The notes beneath the pieces were generated by a model. It was not told where the DNA came from and searched no databases. It saw only the letters and a program-made list of their open reading frames with translations. From positions 78,197 to 142,196 of the forward strand of contig CAJNOI010000194.1 of the NCBI GenBank assembly GCA_905250115.1: a stretch of DNA of 64,000 nucleotides. Direction: 5' to 3'. Both the position numbers and the translations under genes were made by a program. This document shows positions 24,144-35,589 of the stretch, in pieces (position 1 is the stretch's first letter; every line of letters starts with the position of its first letter). This DNA comes from Adineta steineri (Eukaryota; Rotifera; Eurotatoria; Adinetida; Adinetidae).

Positions 24144-25826
24144 CTATTTGTGTGGACGAAATTTTTTCTTCGGATGGTTTTCATTTAGATCATTCTTCTT
24201 TTGTCGCTTTTGATTTTGTTGAGTATTTGATAAAGTATTATTGGGAGAAGATGTTAGTAAAGCTGACGATTTCTTTAAAAAATCTTGTGCTGTGTATTGA
24301 TATTTATCTTGTGATTTGTTAGATGAAATATTTTGATAAAAGACACAAGCAACTAAATGATAATGTATTTTTTTACACATAGATTCAGTATGTATAACCA
24401 ACTGCATTGCCGGTTTTCCTTGACTGGTTTTCCGATCTCTGGTTTCATCATGTTTACTAAAATTATCAGGATTAGCATCTTGAGGAACAAAAGACCAATC
24501 ATGATTATTTTTAGATGATGTTGCTTTACGTTTTTTGACATTTTTTTCAGATGATGATTCTTTAAGTTCTTTGACGTTTTTTTTCCATTGGTTTTTATCA
24601 GGTGTTTCTCCCTTTTTACTAAGTTCTTCTGGATTAAATTTATACATCATCATTGCGTGATGTCCTTTAAAAACAGAATTACGAGTACTAAACCAATCGT
24701 AACAATCATCATAACAGGGATTGAGATAAAATGCTCCATGTGATGAATAATCAGATGGTTTATCACCCATTTGTGGACCTGTTTCAATGATATTTAGTGC
24801 ATTGGCCCAACTGGTTGCGTGAAACCAATATGGTTGCCTATTATCGGTACCTTCACACATTTTGGTTAAGTCGTCTAAAGCAATCTGATGTTCTTGTTCG
24901 TCTGACATACTAATAGTTGCTCGAGACTGATTCCGAATATAATATTTTGGTAAAGATTCATTTGAATCATTTAAACAAACATGTGCTAATGACCATGTAT
25001 TTATTCCATAGAAATTTTTACAGTTACTTGGATAATCTTTTCCCAACGGATCTATTAATATCAATTCATCGATACTGCACTGATTTTTATCGTCCACATC
25101 TCTACAAAAATATAATCAAAGAGCGAGTGTATTGTAAGTAAAAATCCGAACTGGTATTTAGCATCTTGATTATTAATCTATGTCAAATGTTTTATTTTAT
25201 GAATAAAGTACAGATTAATTATTCTTTTGTAGATAAAATGGAAAATTTACTTAAACAAAAGAGTCCAAGAAAGATTGTAAATGGCCTGGAAAACATGTCT
25301 TCTAATTTCACTGATCTGGAGACACATCGGCAGTTGGATACTAACTTTTATATATGAATTGATAGTATTCAAAGTCATGTTTCACTCTATTTGATAAATG
25401 TATGAATAAATGACTACAAAGAGTGTATGTAACTCAACTGATAAACTCATTGGTTTATTAAATAGAACAAAATAAACTTAACACACGAAACTCAACTGTA
25501 AATAAAGTGGATAACGATGATTAATTAGATGTTGAGAAATATTTTCCTGTATTGTCTAATAAAACAAGGTTAATTGAAATCTTACTTATTTATCGAAGTC
25601 GCACTGGGTGATGCGCAGACCTCGGCAATTGATGGGGGAAAACGACTGGTAGATAAAGGTAGAGCTGAATATGATTTTGCTAAGCAAAGTTCTTCGCGGG
25701 GAGCAGCTGTCTCATATTGGATATTTGTCGAAATATCACTGGATGAATGACAGGAATTGAATGTGAATTGACGACTATCATCAAGATAGATACTAATTGA
25801 TGTATTGTCTTCTTGGCTGATTTGTT
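24144..25826 (-). CDS. Nuclear-type protein with HAT/ART-like motif
   Basis: The main exon, 24144-25101, has no ATG at its 5' end. It begins after a TTTTTGTAG acceptor, so an upstream exon is required. A good candidate is 25586-25826: open for its whole length, flanked by a TTTGTAG acceptor and a GTAAGA donor, joining in frame (phase 2). A third exon near 25910-25980 is possible but weak. The protein has an N-terminal segment with WSLAHVCLND, then YWFHATSWANALNIIETG and HGAFYLNPCYDDCYDWF. This resembles the H-containing first strand and the following beta-alpha of the PARP/ART fold (HGT-type). No clear ExE or H-Y-E glutamate can be assigned. The C-terminal 150 residues are Lys/Ser-rich with nuclear-localisation-like clusters (KKRK, KRQKK, PKKKFRPHK). 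Reaction unproven. Confidence 0.5.
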
Positions 25827-26639
25827 CTACAAATTATACAAACAAACTCTTTACAAAAAATCTTTGTTAATAAATTATGTGTATATATAATTTTCTTGAG
25901 ACGTTATACTAACAGGTATGGACAAAAGTGAAATAAATGAAGAAATTCTTTCGTTTACATCCTGAGAATTTTCTTTCAAAGCTGTTTGTTTTCATGAGCA
26001 ATGCTTGCAAGTTAGGGTGAGGTGATGTTATTACAAAGTGCTATTCATATTCGTATTCAAATAAAACTCTCTTTTTTATTTACATTCAGACTAAAATTTG
26101 AGGAATTACTGAATAATAAGAATGTTACACTATAATTCTGAAAGAGTCGTCTTTTCCTATGCTAGACATTTTGAAATAATTTACCTTGTAGAGAGAGCAT
26201 ATTGTTTTGTTCAGAATATTTTATAAAAGGCATCTGTATATTAGTCGACCATCGCTTTATATAGCTTCTATCGTATGCTCTCTCCTCTCTTTCTTTTTTT
26301 GTTGTTTTTTGAACTGTCACTAAGTAACACTACCTCGATTCTTGTAAGAAATTATTTATTTTCCTTAGTAGTAAGAATTCTTTTTTTCAATGCAAAGAAA
26401 AAACAAGTAAAAAATTATTCTCTTGTTTGATGCATTAGGTTTGCGCATAGATACGAATTTGTTTTTCTGTTTCTCCTCTTAAGAGTTTCGGTATCAGCAT
26501 TGAACATACATGAAGAAAACTACTAGGTGATTTAAGTATTCCTTGTTGATGAATGTTAATAAATCGTTCCTGCATAAGAAATTTCATTCTATTTGGAATA
26601 ATGTTACTTTCGGTGACAACTATCGGGCGAATAATTAAC

Positions 26640-27130
26640 AGGTTTCCCACGTAACCACGGAAAGCACAATCGATGCGTTGAAACGCGGTTTCACAAGAAA
26701 TCGCGTTCAGGCCCTATTAAGAACGATTTTACGACGCATCAAAACGCATTGTCAATATGAAACGCGTTGAGGTGCAGTTAGAAAAATTTTGAAACGCGTT
26801 TGGAACGCAGTTTTTGGATACAACGTATTAAACGCAATTAGAAAAACTCAGACAGTGTCTTAATGCGTTTTATATCGAAATCGCGTTTATACGGATTTAA
26901 TAAGAATTTGACTGAACGCGTTCAAACGCAGTGTAGTATGAGACGCGTTGACATGTGATTAGAAAAAATTTTGAAACACGCCTGGACACAGTTTTTGTAT
27001 ACAACGTTTTCAAACGTAGTCAGAAAAAAACTATGTGCGTGACAATTAATAAATTCCTGAAAAACGTTTAATGCGTCGTGACATACATGTAATTATTTTT
27101 CCGAGCGTGTTTGTACGCGTTTCTCTCTTG
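26640..27130. repeat. CpG-rich tandem repeat, about 180 bp period
   Basis: Blocks recur at a spacing of 180-181 bp: AAATCGCGTT at 26698 and 26878, ACGCGTTG at 26762 and 26943. GTTAGAAAAATTTTGAAACGCG likewise has a diverged second copy about 180 bp later. About two and a half units, with AACGCG/ACGCGT words every 15-30 bp in an otherwise CpG-poor AT-rich region. No ORF. Confidence 0.65.
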
Positions 27131-27419
27131 TGTATCAGAAGCAGTTTTATCCAAAAAAAATGCTTCTCCGAAAAGGTTAGTTGCGTGATCGATATTATCG
27201 ATTTATACATATTTTCTTCGTCTAAACTTCATTAGACTTTTTAATAAGGAACGCTCAGATGACATTGAAATAGACTAAAACTCAATTAGGCATACAACAA
27301 ATAATTGATATTTCTCTAAAATTTCATGAATAATAATGAGACAATATCGTAATAGTTTTCAACTATTCAGTGTCTGTTTAGCAAACTGCTTAATAATACT
27401 AGTTAAATAACATGATTAA

Positions 27420-28009
27420 CCCTCCGATGATGTTTGTGGGCCCAAGAGATCCACAACAGTGGCTTTTTGTTTTTTTCTACTTTAAGATCTATGCAAATCG
27501 AAGCGATTTTTTCACTAATCGTTAATCTTCTAATGACACATAAGAACCATATAAAATTTCTTGCAAAACTATCAGCAGTGAAAAACTAAAGTGTGGATCC
27601 GTTTAGATCCCCTGACAACATTCGTGCTATATAGATGATTTTAATTCGTATTACGTACGCCATCTATTATTTCGAAGGTCTATTCATTGAAGATTCATTA
27701 GTTTGTTGCTGCCAGTAAGGAATAATATGTTTCTCTATACTTATTTATCTATCGAAATATTTTCACCATTCTCTTAACTTTTGCTCACGATAATCGTAAT
27801 CTTTTTTTTTCTTGAAAAATCAGCATGTTACGTATACTACAAGCGTATCAATGCATCAGTGACTAAAAAGAGATCATGATATAAATCTTGATCTATCTTA
27901 TATAGTACATTACAGATGAAATTTCACATTTTCCTTATGTATTTACATGTGGGTCCACTTGGACCCACATACATCATTCGTGTGACAAAAAGCGAACATC
28001 ACCGGAGGG
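27420..28009. mobile_element. 590 bp piggyBac-like MITE
   Basis: Terminal inverted repeats CCCTCCGATGATGTT (left) and its complement with one mismatch (right, AACATCACCGGAGGG) are flanked on both sides by TTAA (27416-27419 and 28010-28013). TTAA duplication and termini starting CCC are hallmarks of piggyBac-superfamily elements. A subterminal palindrome GTGGGTCCACTTGGACCCAC lies at about 27949-27968, with a GTGGGCCCAAG counterpart at the left end. No transposase ORF, so non-autonomous. Confidence 0.85.
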
Positions 28010-28013
28010 TTAA

Positions 28014-29727
28014 TAACTTTTCATCATATATTTCTACTAAATAGATTGTATGAGTAATTAGTTATTCATTAAATTCTTCAATAAAACTATTCAACATGGT
28101 ACCTGTGCAACAGAAAAAAAGTATACCATTAATTACGTGTAGTAGGAGATAAAAACAATATTATTTTATTAGAAAATAATAAAATTATTTAAAAAAAAGA
28201 AGCGAAAAGTTATGTTATGAATTAAATATCCTAACTTTGAAAAGATTACATCTTATCGAAAATAAAGTATTCAGTCGATGAAATTTGCATTCAAATATAT
28301 TTTGTTTTGAGTGAGAAAACATTTCGAGCTAATATAGTTCAGTAATGTATATGAACGACTTCTGATCACTGGTTTATCTGTTCAAATCTGATCGCCAACT
28401 TCAACAAGTCAAAGATACAACTCAAAATTCAAATAATCATGAATACATCTTTTTCATTTATATTCGAATTTTTTCTGAAGCAAAACTTCTCTTCTATTGC
28501 CAGATATGTTATCGGATCCAATCCTTGATTCACATTTAAGAGAAATTTCAATATCTATTAGAATTTTTTCATCACAGTTTTTATGTTTGGGAATAGACTA
28601 ACTTAATATAGAAGTGATGGTAATAGTATCCATAATACATATTTTAAATAGACATAACAAGATCGAAATAGTTAGAATCCCATACGATTAGTTTATAGAG
28701 ACAATTGATATTTGATCTTTTCTTAATCTCATTTAGTTCAACTTAAGAGAAATAAATTTGATAATTATGACTTCTAACTGAGTAAAAAAACAACTCTTTT
28801 TACATTAAAAAATGTTGATACCATTCGGAAAAATTCTCATCGTTATCAAAATATTGGATTAAAATAAGAAATTTATTTTGATATCAAATTCAAACTAACG
28901 GTAAACTATAAAAAATAGCAAATTTGTCATCTTATTTTATAACGTTATATTTAGTTTCTATAATGTTCACCATCATAGAATGTTCTCCTGTAAACAAAAA
29001 AAAAGAATTATTGATATCAATTAATAATATTATTTTATGATTTTAAATCACATTTTCAATTGTAGACATTTAAAACGTGATAAAATAACAAACCTGACAA
29101 GGTAAGAAAGATCCATTGACGTCAATGATACTTTTTTTTCTACTTTGACTTTAATCACGTTCAATGATTTCTATTTAAATTTATCAGGAGTTTCCTTGAT
29201 AAAGATTTCGATTTTTCTTTTTGTAATTTTCATCAATCAAATTTCGGGTATTTTGATTTTGTTTTCATCCAAAAGAAAAAAAAATATCTTTTCTTTTTCT
29301 CCTAAATAAGTCATATTGAGAAAAGAATTTATTTTTAGTTCAGTAATTTCATACAATTACCCGAAATTTTATTTGAGTACAACTTGGAAGGTTGGTTGTC
29401 TTTACCCTGACTTTAAATTCGTTACGTTCTTCTCTACGATCAAGTTCATTCCAGTATATATCCTCTTGGAATAAAAGTTTTATACGTTTTTTTTGTTTTA
29501 TCAATAAATTTATTTTTTAGTATAGGTGTGTAACCATCTTGAGTATGAAGGTTCAGGTGGGTGTAAGAATTAGGATAAAGAATAGATAGACGTCGCACCC
29601 AAGGTACATATATAAAGCAAGAAATGTTCAAAGAAGATCTTTATCAAGTTTTTTTGTTTTAATAAATAAGTAGAATCTATCCATGTGTTGTGCAGTCTTC
29701 TTCCTTAAAGGTTTGATTTTATGTTTT
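28014..29727. other. Intergenic, AT-rich
   Basis: No gene supported. A palindromic CRE-like site (ATTGACGTCAAT) lies at about 29114-29125. Weak inverted similarity (TTTCGGGTA near 29243 and TTACCCGAAA near 29357) may mark an old foldback. Confidence 0.4.
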
Positions 29728-30878
29728 TCACTTGATCGTCTGAATAACTGACACACTCATTACAGGTTTGTAACGATTTTCTGTCGCATAGATTCCATGA
29801 AATCCCCCAACAATCTGACATTGGTCGACTGTACCTTTTCTTTGATCTCTCAATTTTACTGGTGCATTAATGCAGGGCAAATCTGAATCATTGGTACGGT
29901 TAATTGTGAGTTCTTCCAAACCAAACAAATGTACTATCCATCCAGTAAGCTTTTGAGTGAGTATACGTTTTTGAAATAAGGACGGCCGCAAGGGTGTGCA
30001 TGTATTATTTTCCACTATTTTATTTCGTTTAATATCACATACTTTAATCCAAAACTCGCCATTGACATTACCTTTGTAGGTTTCGATAAATTGATCGAAA
30101 ATTGACAATACACCAATCAAATATCCATGAAACTTCTCATCTGTAAATAATTTCAGTTGTTCAGTTTTAATACGAAGTGATTGCCAATCATTTAATGTAC
30201 CTTAAATATCGAATAATAAAAAGAAATTCAGAAGTAAAATAATGTGTAGGAACATAGGTTATATATTTTACCCATGAAATGTACGTGTCGAATTCCACAA
30301 ATGCATATTTCACGTTGATATTCAAAGTAAAATTTAAATGTATTCATAATACATGCAGTTGAAAGAATTGATTCGACTTTTCCAGTTGTAGAAAAATCAG
30401 CTGTTAGTAATTGACAAATATTATTCTTTGTATTTTTTACAATTTCTTTTTTCATTTGATCATAAAATTCATTCCAGTCATATTTATCATCGAAATTATT
30501 TGTAGTTAATGTCATTGTTCCTTTATTATGTTCAACAAAGTTTGATCGAAGTTGTTCAGCATTTTCATTGACATGTTGAGCAAAAAACATACATACTAAT
30601 AACCACATATCATCAGGTGAAAGAACTATGTCATGATGTCGATAATAAGCCCAAAGAAATGATTCAAGAATGGCATTCGAAGATAGATTCGTATGTGGAC
30701 CATTAACAATTGTATATAATGATTCATATTTCTCTGTTGATTGACGAAATAACTGATTATCTTCTTGCTTTATATTATTTAACCAATATTCTTTCACCGA
30801 TGTTTTTGATTGAATTGATGAAAACTTCGTTTTCTTTGGTTTTAATTTGCGATCTATAACGACTGTATGTAATGACAT
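29728..30878 (-). CDS. DUF4419 domain protein
   Basis: Two exons on the minus strand, 30272-30878 and 29728-30200, joined in phase 1 across a 71 nt intron, give 359 residues. Family hallmarks are present in order: ILESFLWAYYRHHDIVLSPDDMWLLV, FAQHVNENAEQLRSNFV, LTADFSTTGKVES, FYFEYQREICICGIRHVHFMG, and after the intron TLNDWQSL and WIVHLFGLEE. The family is common in fungi, bacteria and rotifers, often in accessory regions, and its function is not established. The start is the first Met of a long basic N-terminus (KLKPKKTKFSS). The size is close to that of bare DUF4419 proteins. Confidence 0.88.
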
Positions 30879-31565
30879 ATTTCTCGTTTGATGTATTCAA
30901 TTGCAAATAAGCATCAATAGAAATATATATATATATATATTTATCAACTTTAAATCAGAGATTCATATGGCACGTCTATTGTCTCATTTATTTATTGATA
31001 TTGTAACATGTTTTAATAACAGAAAAAAACATTCAAATAAATACGAGCTTCAATAAGCACGTTTACAGACAAATTCTCTTCTGTTTTTTTAGCAGTGGTC
31101 GGTTGATTTAAATTATCAATGATAAAGATTAACATATTTGACACTCGCAAAACTCAAAAAACAATGTTTGGTTAAAAATATGTATTCTACTTGTAATGCC
31201 GTCTAGATCCTCAATTAGTTAATAAAATCAAAAAATATTGTTTTTATTTCGATCCACAGATGGTTTTCTAAATGAATCTTGTCTAAAATTAACGGATGTC
31301 CCAAGAATAATAGACTTCTGAATATTTTGAATATTTCTCTTCTATTATCCAATTAATTGAGATATTCTTTTTTTATCTAAAGATAGAAAAAAAAATGCAT
31401 CGTCACACTTGCTTTATCTTTCTCTCATTTATCGTTCACAGGAGACACTTTTACCATAATATACAAACAAATACTTAAAATAGGTATAATGACAGGACAT
31501 TTGATGATCTTGCTAGTCCACATAGTTTGATAAGATAGATGCTTAGTTTTACTCACTAATAAGAG
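30879..31565. other. Intergenic, AT-rich
   Basis: Promoter side of the DUF4419 gene. Holds an (AT)n tract at about 30924-30940. The missing N-terminal half of the dehydrogenase at 31566 is not recognisable here. Confidence 0.45.
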
Positions 31566-32069
31566 ATGGTTATTCTTACATCATCTTCTAACGAAAAAAT
31601 TACTTTTATAGAAAAATATCTTGGTGAAAAGAATGTTTCTACAATTAATTACAAGGAAATACCAGAATGGGGTAAAAAAGCAAAAGAAATAAGTGATGAT
31701 GGAAAAGGAGTTGATCATATTCTTGATGTTGGTGGTGCAAAGACATTGAAACAATCGTTAGAAGCAATTGCATTCAATGGATCAATAAGTGCTATTGGAT
31801 TTCTTGCACGTAACAACAAAGACGACAAGAGTTCGTCAATTGGTGATAATGATACATCTATGTATGCATTGAAGAAGAATGTTACTCTACGTGGAATTCA
31901 AGTTGGTAGTGTAGAACAGTTTAATGAAATGACTCGGGCGATTGATATGCATCAGATTAAACCTCTTATTGATAAAGTATTCAAATTTGAAGATCTAAAG
32001 AGTGCCTATGAACATCAATGGTCACAACAACATGTTGGAAAAGTGGTTATCAAAATAACACCAAATTAG
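31566..32069 (+). pseudogene. Zinc-type alcohol dehydrogenase-like, 5'-truncated
   Basis: 167 codons covering only the second half of an MDR-superfamily dehydrogenase (normal length about 340). Visible are the end of the Rossmann fold (ILTSSSNEKITF, GVDHILDVGGAKTLKQSLEAI, GSISAIGFL), LRGIQVGS, and the typical C-terminus IKPLIDKVFKFEDLKSAYEH followed by GKVVI. The GroES-like catalytic half and the first Rossmann strand with its Gly motif are absent upstream. What remains has no premature stop, suggesting a recent truncation or a 5' part lost by rearrangement. It begins 0.5 kb before the rearranged AsnRS/cullin array. Unlikely to be an active enzyme. Confidence 0.7.
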
Positions 32070-32563
32070 TTGCGTAATGCATATTTAATAGATAAAACTC
32101 TTCGAATTAATCCTGCATTTTTAATTTGTAGTTTCTACTAGCTCAGTTTTATCAAAACGTTTTTCGTGATCAATAAATTTTACGAGAAGATTTATATTTA
32201 ACTGCACTATACTGAAACAAAATTTAAGAAGCAGTTCGACTATTTATACTTCTTCGATTTATTTTCTACAAAAAAAATCGGATCAAATTTCATATAAAAA
32301 AATTCTTGTAAAAGTCTCACCGTGAGAGCGTCGGTGTTGTGTCTATTTGCCCACTCTCAACCCCTTACACTCATACACACATACGCACGTCTTTGAATCA
32401 ATCATAAATTGTGATTCATGATTTATTTATATTTTTTCCTTGATTCATTGCAATATTTCGCTAAAACGCTACGAGATGATGCAATAGTCATCTATCTATA
32501 TCCCATTATCAAATCATTCTGAACATATTGTTCATCAATCTGTCTACGTATTATATTACAAAA
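32070..32563. other. Flank of module copy 1
   Basis: From about 32445 to 32563 the sequence is homologous to 38258-38375, upstream of the AsnRS of copy 3 (shared GAGATGATGCAATAGTCATC), so it marks the left limit of the duplicated module. A CA-rich tract (about 32345-32390) resembles the C strand of telomere-like tracts elsewhere. Confidence 0.55.
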
Positions 32564-33375
32564 ATGGCAAATTCGACAGACACAGTAGAAGAACAAATCG
32601 ATACAATTATTAACTTATTTCATTTTAATATTATATAAAAGAAACAATTGTATATACATCGGAAAAACATGGTAGTGATGAAAATGGTGACGGATCAGAA
32701 GGCAAACCATTCAAAACACCATTACAAGTATATTAATCTAACAGTTTATATTGATGGAAAAGATGAAACTAAAGTATAATCAAAAATATATATGCATACT
32801 AGTATTTATTTAATATTTTCCCATTTAGGATAAATGGGAGTTATTATCAAAGGCTCAATCAAAAAAAGCTAAAACTCGATATGAAGAAGAAAAACGAAAT
32901 GAAAAAGCTAGAGCTGAACGAGAAGTCAATTTCAAAATTAAAATAATTCTCTCGGAAGTTTCTTGAGGAAAAAGAACGACCACAACGAGAAAAAAATATA
33001 GAAGAAGCAAGAAAAATTATTATTACTGAAGATACATCATTACCAACAGCAAAAGCAGTACGTCAAATATAATATTTCAAAAAAAAATTGAGAACTATAT
33101 TTTAGCATAAAATCAAAGCATTACAAAACCAACATGGTGAACGTGTGAAAGTATTTGGCTCGTGCTGATACATTATTTAATGAAGTTTGTTTATTTTCGT
33201 CATTTTCATAAAAAAAGAAAAATATAATTCTATTTAGACATAAAAAATTTACGTCTTCGTTCGATTGTTATACAATGTTTTCGTAATCATTATCTTAATC
33301 AATGTTATTATGGAATAAATAAAAGTTCAAAAATAAGTTCGATGGATTATATTTTTTTTTCTTCTTTTAATTCAA
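32564..33375 (+). pseudogene. Asparaginyl-tRNA synthetase, deletion-truncated copy 1
   Basis: Copy of the 5' half of the gene at 38376-40786 (near identical blocks such as GACGGATCAGAAGGCAAACC). Exon 1 (MANSTDT...) has lost its donor. An internal deletion joins VKVFG directly to a later exon (GADTLFNE in a shifted frame), and the EFHPDIQL exon is gone. The remnant stops inside the intron after GYYE. There it runs straight into the cullin fragment at 33376. No functional product possible. Confidence 0.88.
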
Positions 33376-34122
33376 TTATTGTAAACACCATGTCTGGAGA
33401 TCTTCATCATAGAAATCAGCTTCGTTAATGTTCAATTTTGTTAGCATAAGAGAAATATCGTTGATAGTTGTTCGGTCTAAGATCTCACCATGTTGTTCGC
33501 GAATCATCATCTCCCGTAATGCATTATTGAAATATTCTCGTGTGGTCGAAAATAGAATAATGTTTTCTCGAAATAATCTTAAACCCAAATCATAGACAGG
33601 TTCGAGTTTCTTTTCTGTAATATAGACTCGATTCATATAACCAAGCATTTTACCAATATCTAACATGCTTTTTTCATAATCATCCCATGTTTGTTTGAGT
33701 GTAACCAAGAATGTTGCTGAAGATGATTCAGCAAGCTTTGGTCTTACCTACACAAAATCAAAGAAAATCATACATGAAAAACAAGCATGATGTACCTTCT
33801 CAACAAGATACTCAAAAATTAATTTCTGAATATTCTGGTAGAGTTCTTGACCATGTCCATTGAATACCATTGTGAAAGCACTTCGATACAGTTCTTCAAA
33901 ACTGTCCTTTTCATTAGAACCTTTCAATGCCTTCTCCATACCAGGTTTCAGTGTTGTAGACCATAATGATTTCGTGTGTTCAAAATCCATCGGTGTCTAA
34001 AGTAACAAATAAAATATCAAATTGTCATTTTTCAAAATAATAAGTAGAATCATGCTGCTTACAAAATATTGACGTATTGTCATTTTTGTTTTATTATTGT
34101 CTTTGTTCGGTGCTGAAATCAT
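33376..34122 (-). CDS. Cullin-3-like N-terminal fragment, module copy 1
   Basis: Three exons (start ATG at 34122; second exon after an acceptor near 33998; third from about 33748 to 33376) encode roughly 207 residues. It is homologous to the start of the cullin at 40999-44007: KMTIRQYF, then SFEELYRSAFTMVFNGHGQELY, then TLKQTWDDYEKSM and YDLGLRLFRENI. The ORF ends CLQ-stop where copy 3 continues YLSEFYQSE. The TAA is created by the junction with AsnRS intron sequence. The encoded part corresponds to the first cullin repeat, which in CUL3 contacts BTB adaptors; the RBX1/NEDD8 half is missing. Could be a decoy or a pseudogene; splice sites remain intact. Confidence 0.7.
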
Positions 34123-34589
34123 CGTATGCACTCGTGATGAAATATTTTTTGATAAATTAAAGTACACAGTAAATGAATCTGAAAACAAAAAGAAAAAAAC
34201 ATCTTCTGGCTGGTGATTGTTATAGTTTTATCTTAACGTGTAGAAAAAGAAGATAGTTTTGGAGATTAAATAATAGTTCGTTTATTTAAGAGGAAAACAC
34301 AAGTATTTATAGAAGAAGAAATGGTTACTTGGATTATTCCCATCTCTTGTAAGACAACATATTTTAAGAAAGATATTTAAGTGATATCCTTTAGCTCATC
34401 ACTTGGAAATAACACGTTTCGATATAAATTAAGAGAACAGAAGGAGAAGAACGCAGTAAGATAACGAAAGGAAAAATCCCATACGAACATACATGTGAAA
34501 GAAAAGGAAAAAATCCCATGTGATCATATATATGAAGAAATAGCGAAAAAAATATCTTGTTCTCTTACAGTTGGTGAAGCTTAAAAATC

Positions 34590-34730
34590 ATTTCTAACAT
34601 TTGATGAATACGTGATTTTTCCATTTTCATCGTTAATAAATAAATCGATTTTTCTAATATATCGCGATAGAACGTTTTCGGTCAAAATTTTTTTACTTTC
34701 AGATCGATAGAATTCTGCTTTTTTAATATG
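34590..34730 (-). pseudogene. Cullin relic, interior of module copy 2
   Basis: Aligns with two blocks of the copy 3 cullin exon: 34590-34629 with 43030-43068 and about 34640-34730 with 43165-43258, lacking about 100 bp between them. Same order and strand as the copy 2 N-terminal fragment at 35590-36342, so the two were one exon before insertion of about 865 bp. Confidence 0.75.
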
Positions 34731-34866
34731 CCTATTCAACACAAATAACATTTGAAAATAAATTAAGAAAAAAAAAAAAGATTGAAATAACCATCATAAG
34801 TACGTTTGTGAAGAGAGTAGAAAGAGAAAAATTAAATGAATTTTATAGAAATATATTTCAAAGACT

Positions 34867-35422
34867 CAAGGTCTTTCGAATACGTTTGCTTCTTTGTGAA
34901 GCTATTATGAATGTTTTTACAATGAGTAAGCATCTTTACATATTACTATTTAACGAGTCAAATAATTCATGAATAAACAGAAAGATGATTGAACCAGAAC
35001 TGTCGGTAATTGATTGATGATCATCACTAAAAATGAAAAAAGAAAAACAAGAGAAGAACATCATTTTATTGAAAGATTAAAAAAAAGTAAAAACATCTAT
35101 CAACACCAAGATAAAAATATCAAAAATAAAAATAATAAACAATAAAGAGAATCGTTTCAAATTGATGTAAACGTCTCTCCCTAGGCTTTCAATCGTTCAT
35201 TGTTTCAATATTCTTTCAAAAATATAATCACAATCATTTGTAAATGTCTCTCCCTATATCTGGATTAATACAATCACATCCTTGAAGAAATGCAACTATT
35301 TCTCAAAAATTCGTAGCATTTTATCATCATGTATTGATATCTTAGATATTCATATTATTTCATTATATATAAACAATATGACAATCGCTTGACAAAGAAG
35401 CAAACATATTCGAAAGGCCTTG
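34867..35422. mobile_element. 556 bp inverted-repeat element in cullin copy 2
   Basis: 31 bp arms at 34867-34897 (CAAGGTCTTTCGAATACG...) and 35392-35422 (complement, two or three mismatches) enclose AT-rich non-coding DNA. It lies inside the block (about 34731-35600) that separates two collinear pieces of a cullin exon. CTTTTTTAA and TTAAAAAAAG at the block edges are also complementary and may be the true ends. No transposase. Confidence 0.55.
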
Positions 35423-35589
35423 CGTCATACAAATATGATTAATTTTTCTTTACCTTCTCTCTTTACATACGTATTTATAATATTTATTTCAATCTTTTTT
35501 TCATGAATAAAAAATAGTAAATAAAAAATATTTCTTTTTTGTCTTTTTTCTTCATTTATTTTCAAACGTTATTCGTGTTGTCTTGATTA

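Noticed and set aside
26435-26650. Minus ORF of 71 codons, vaguely like a short-chain dehydrogenase C-terminus
   Set aside because: No ATG start (GTG), no cofactor motif and no upstream exon; similarity too weak to claim.
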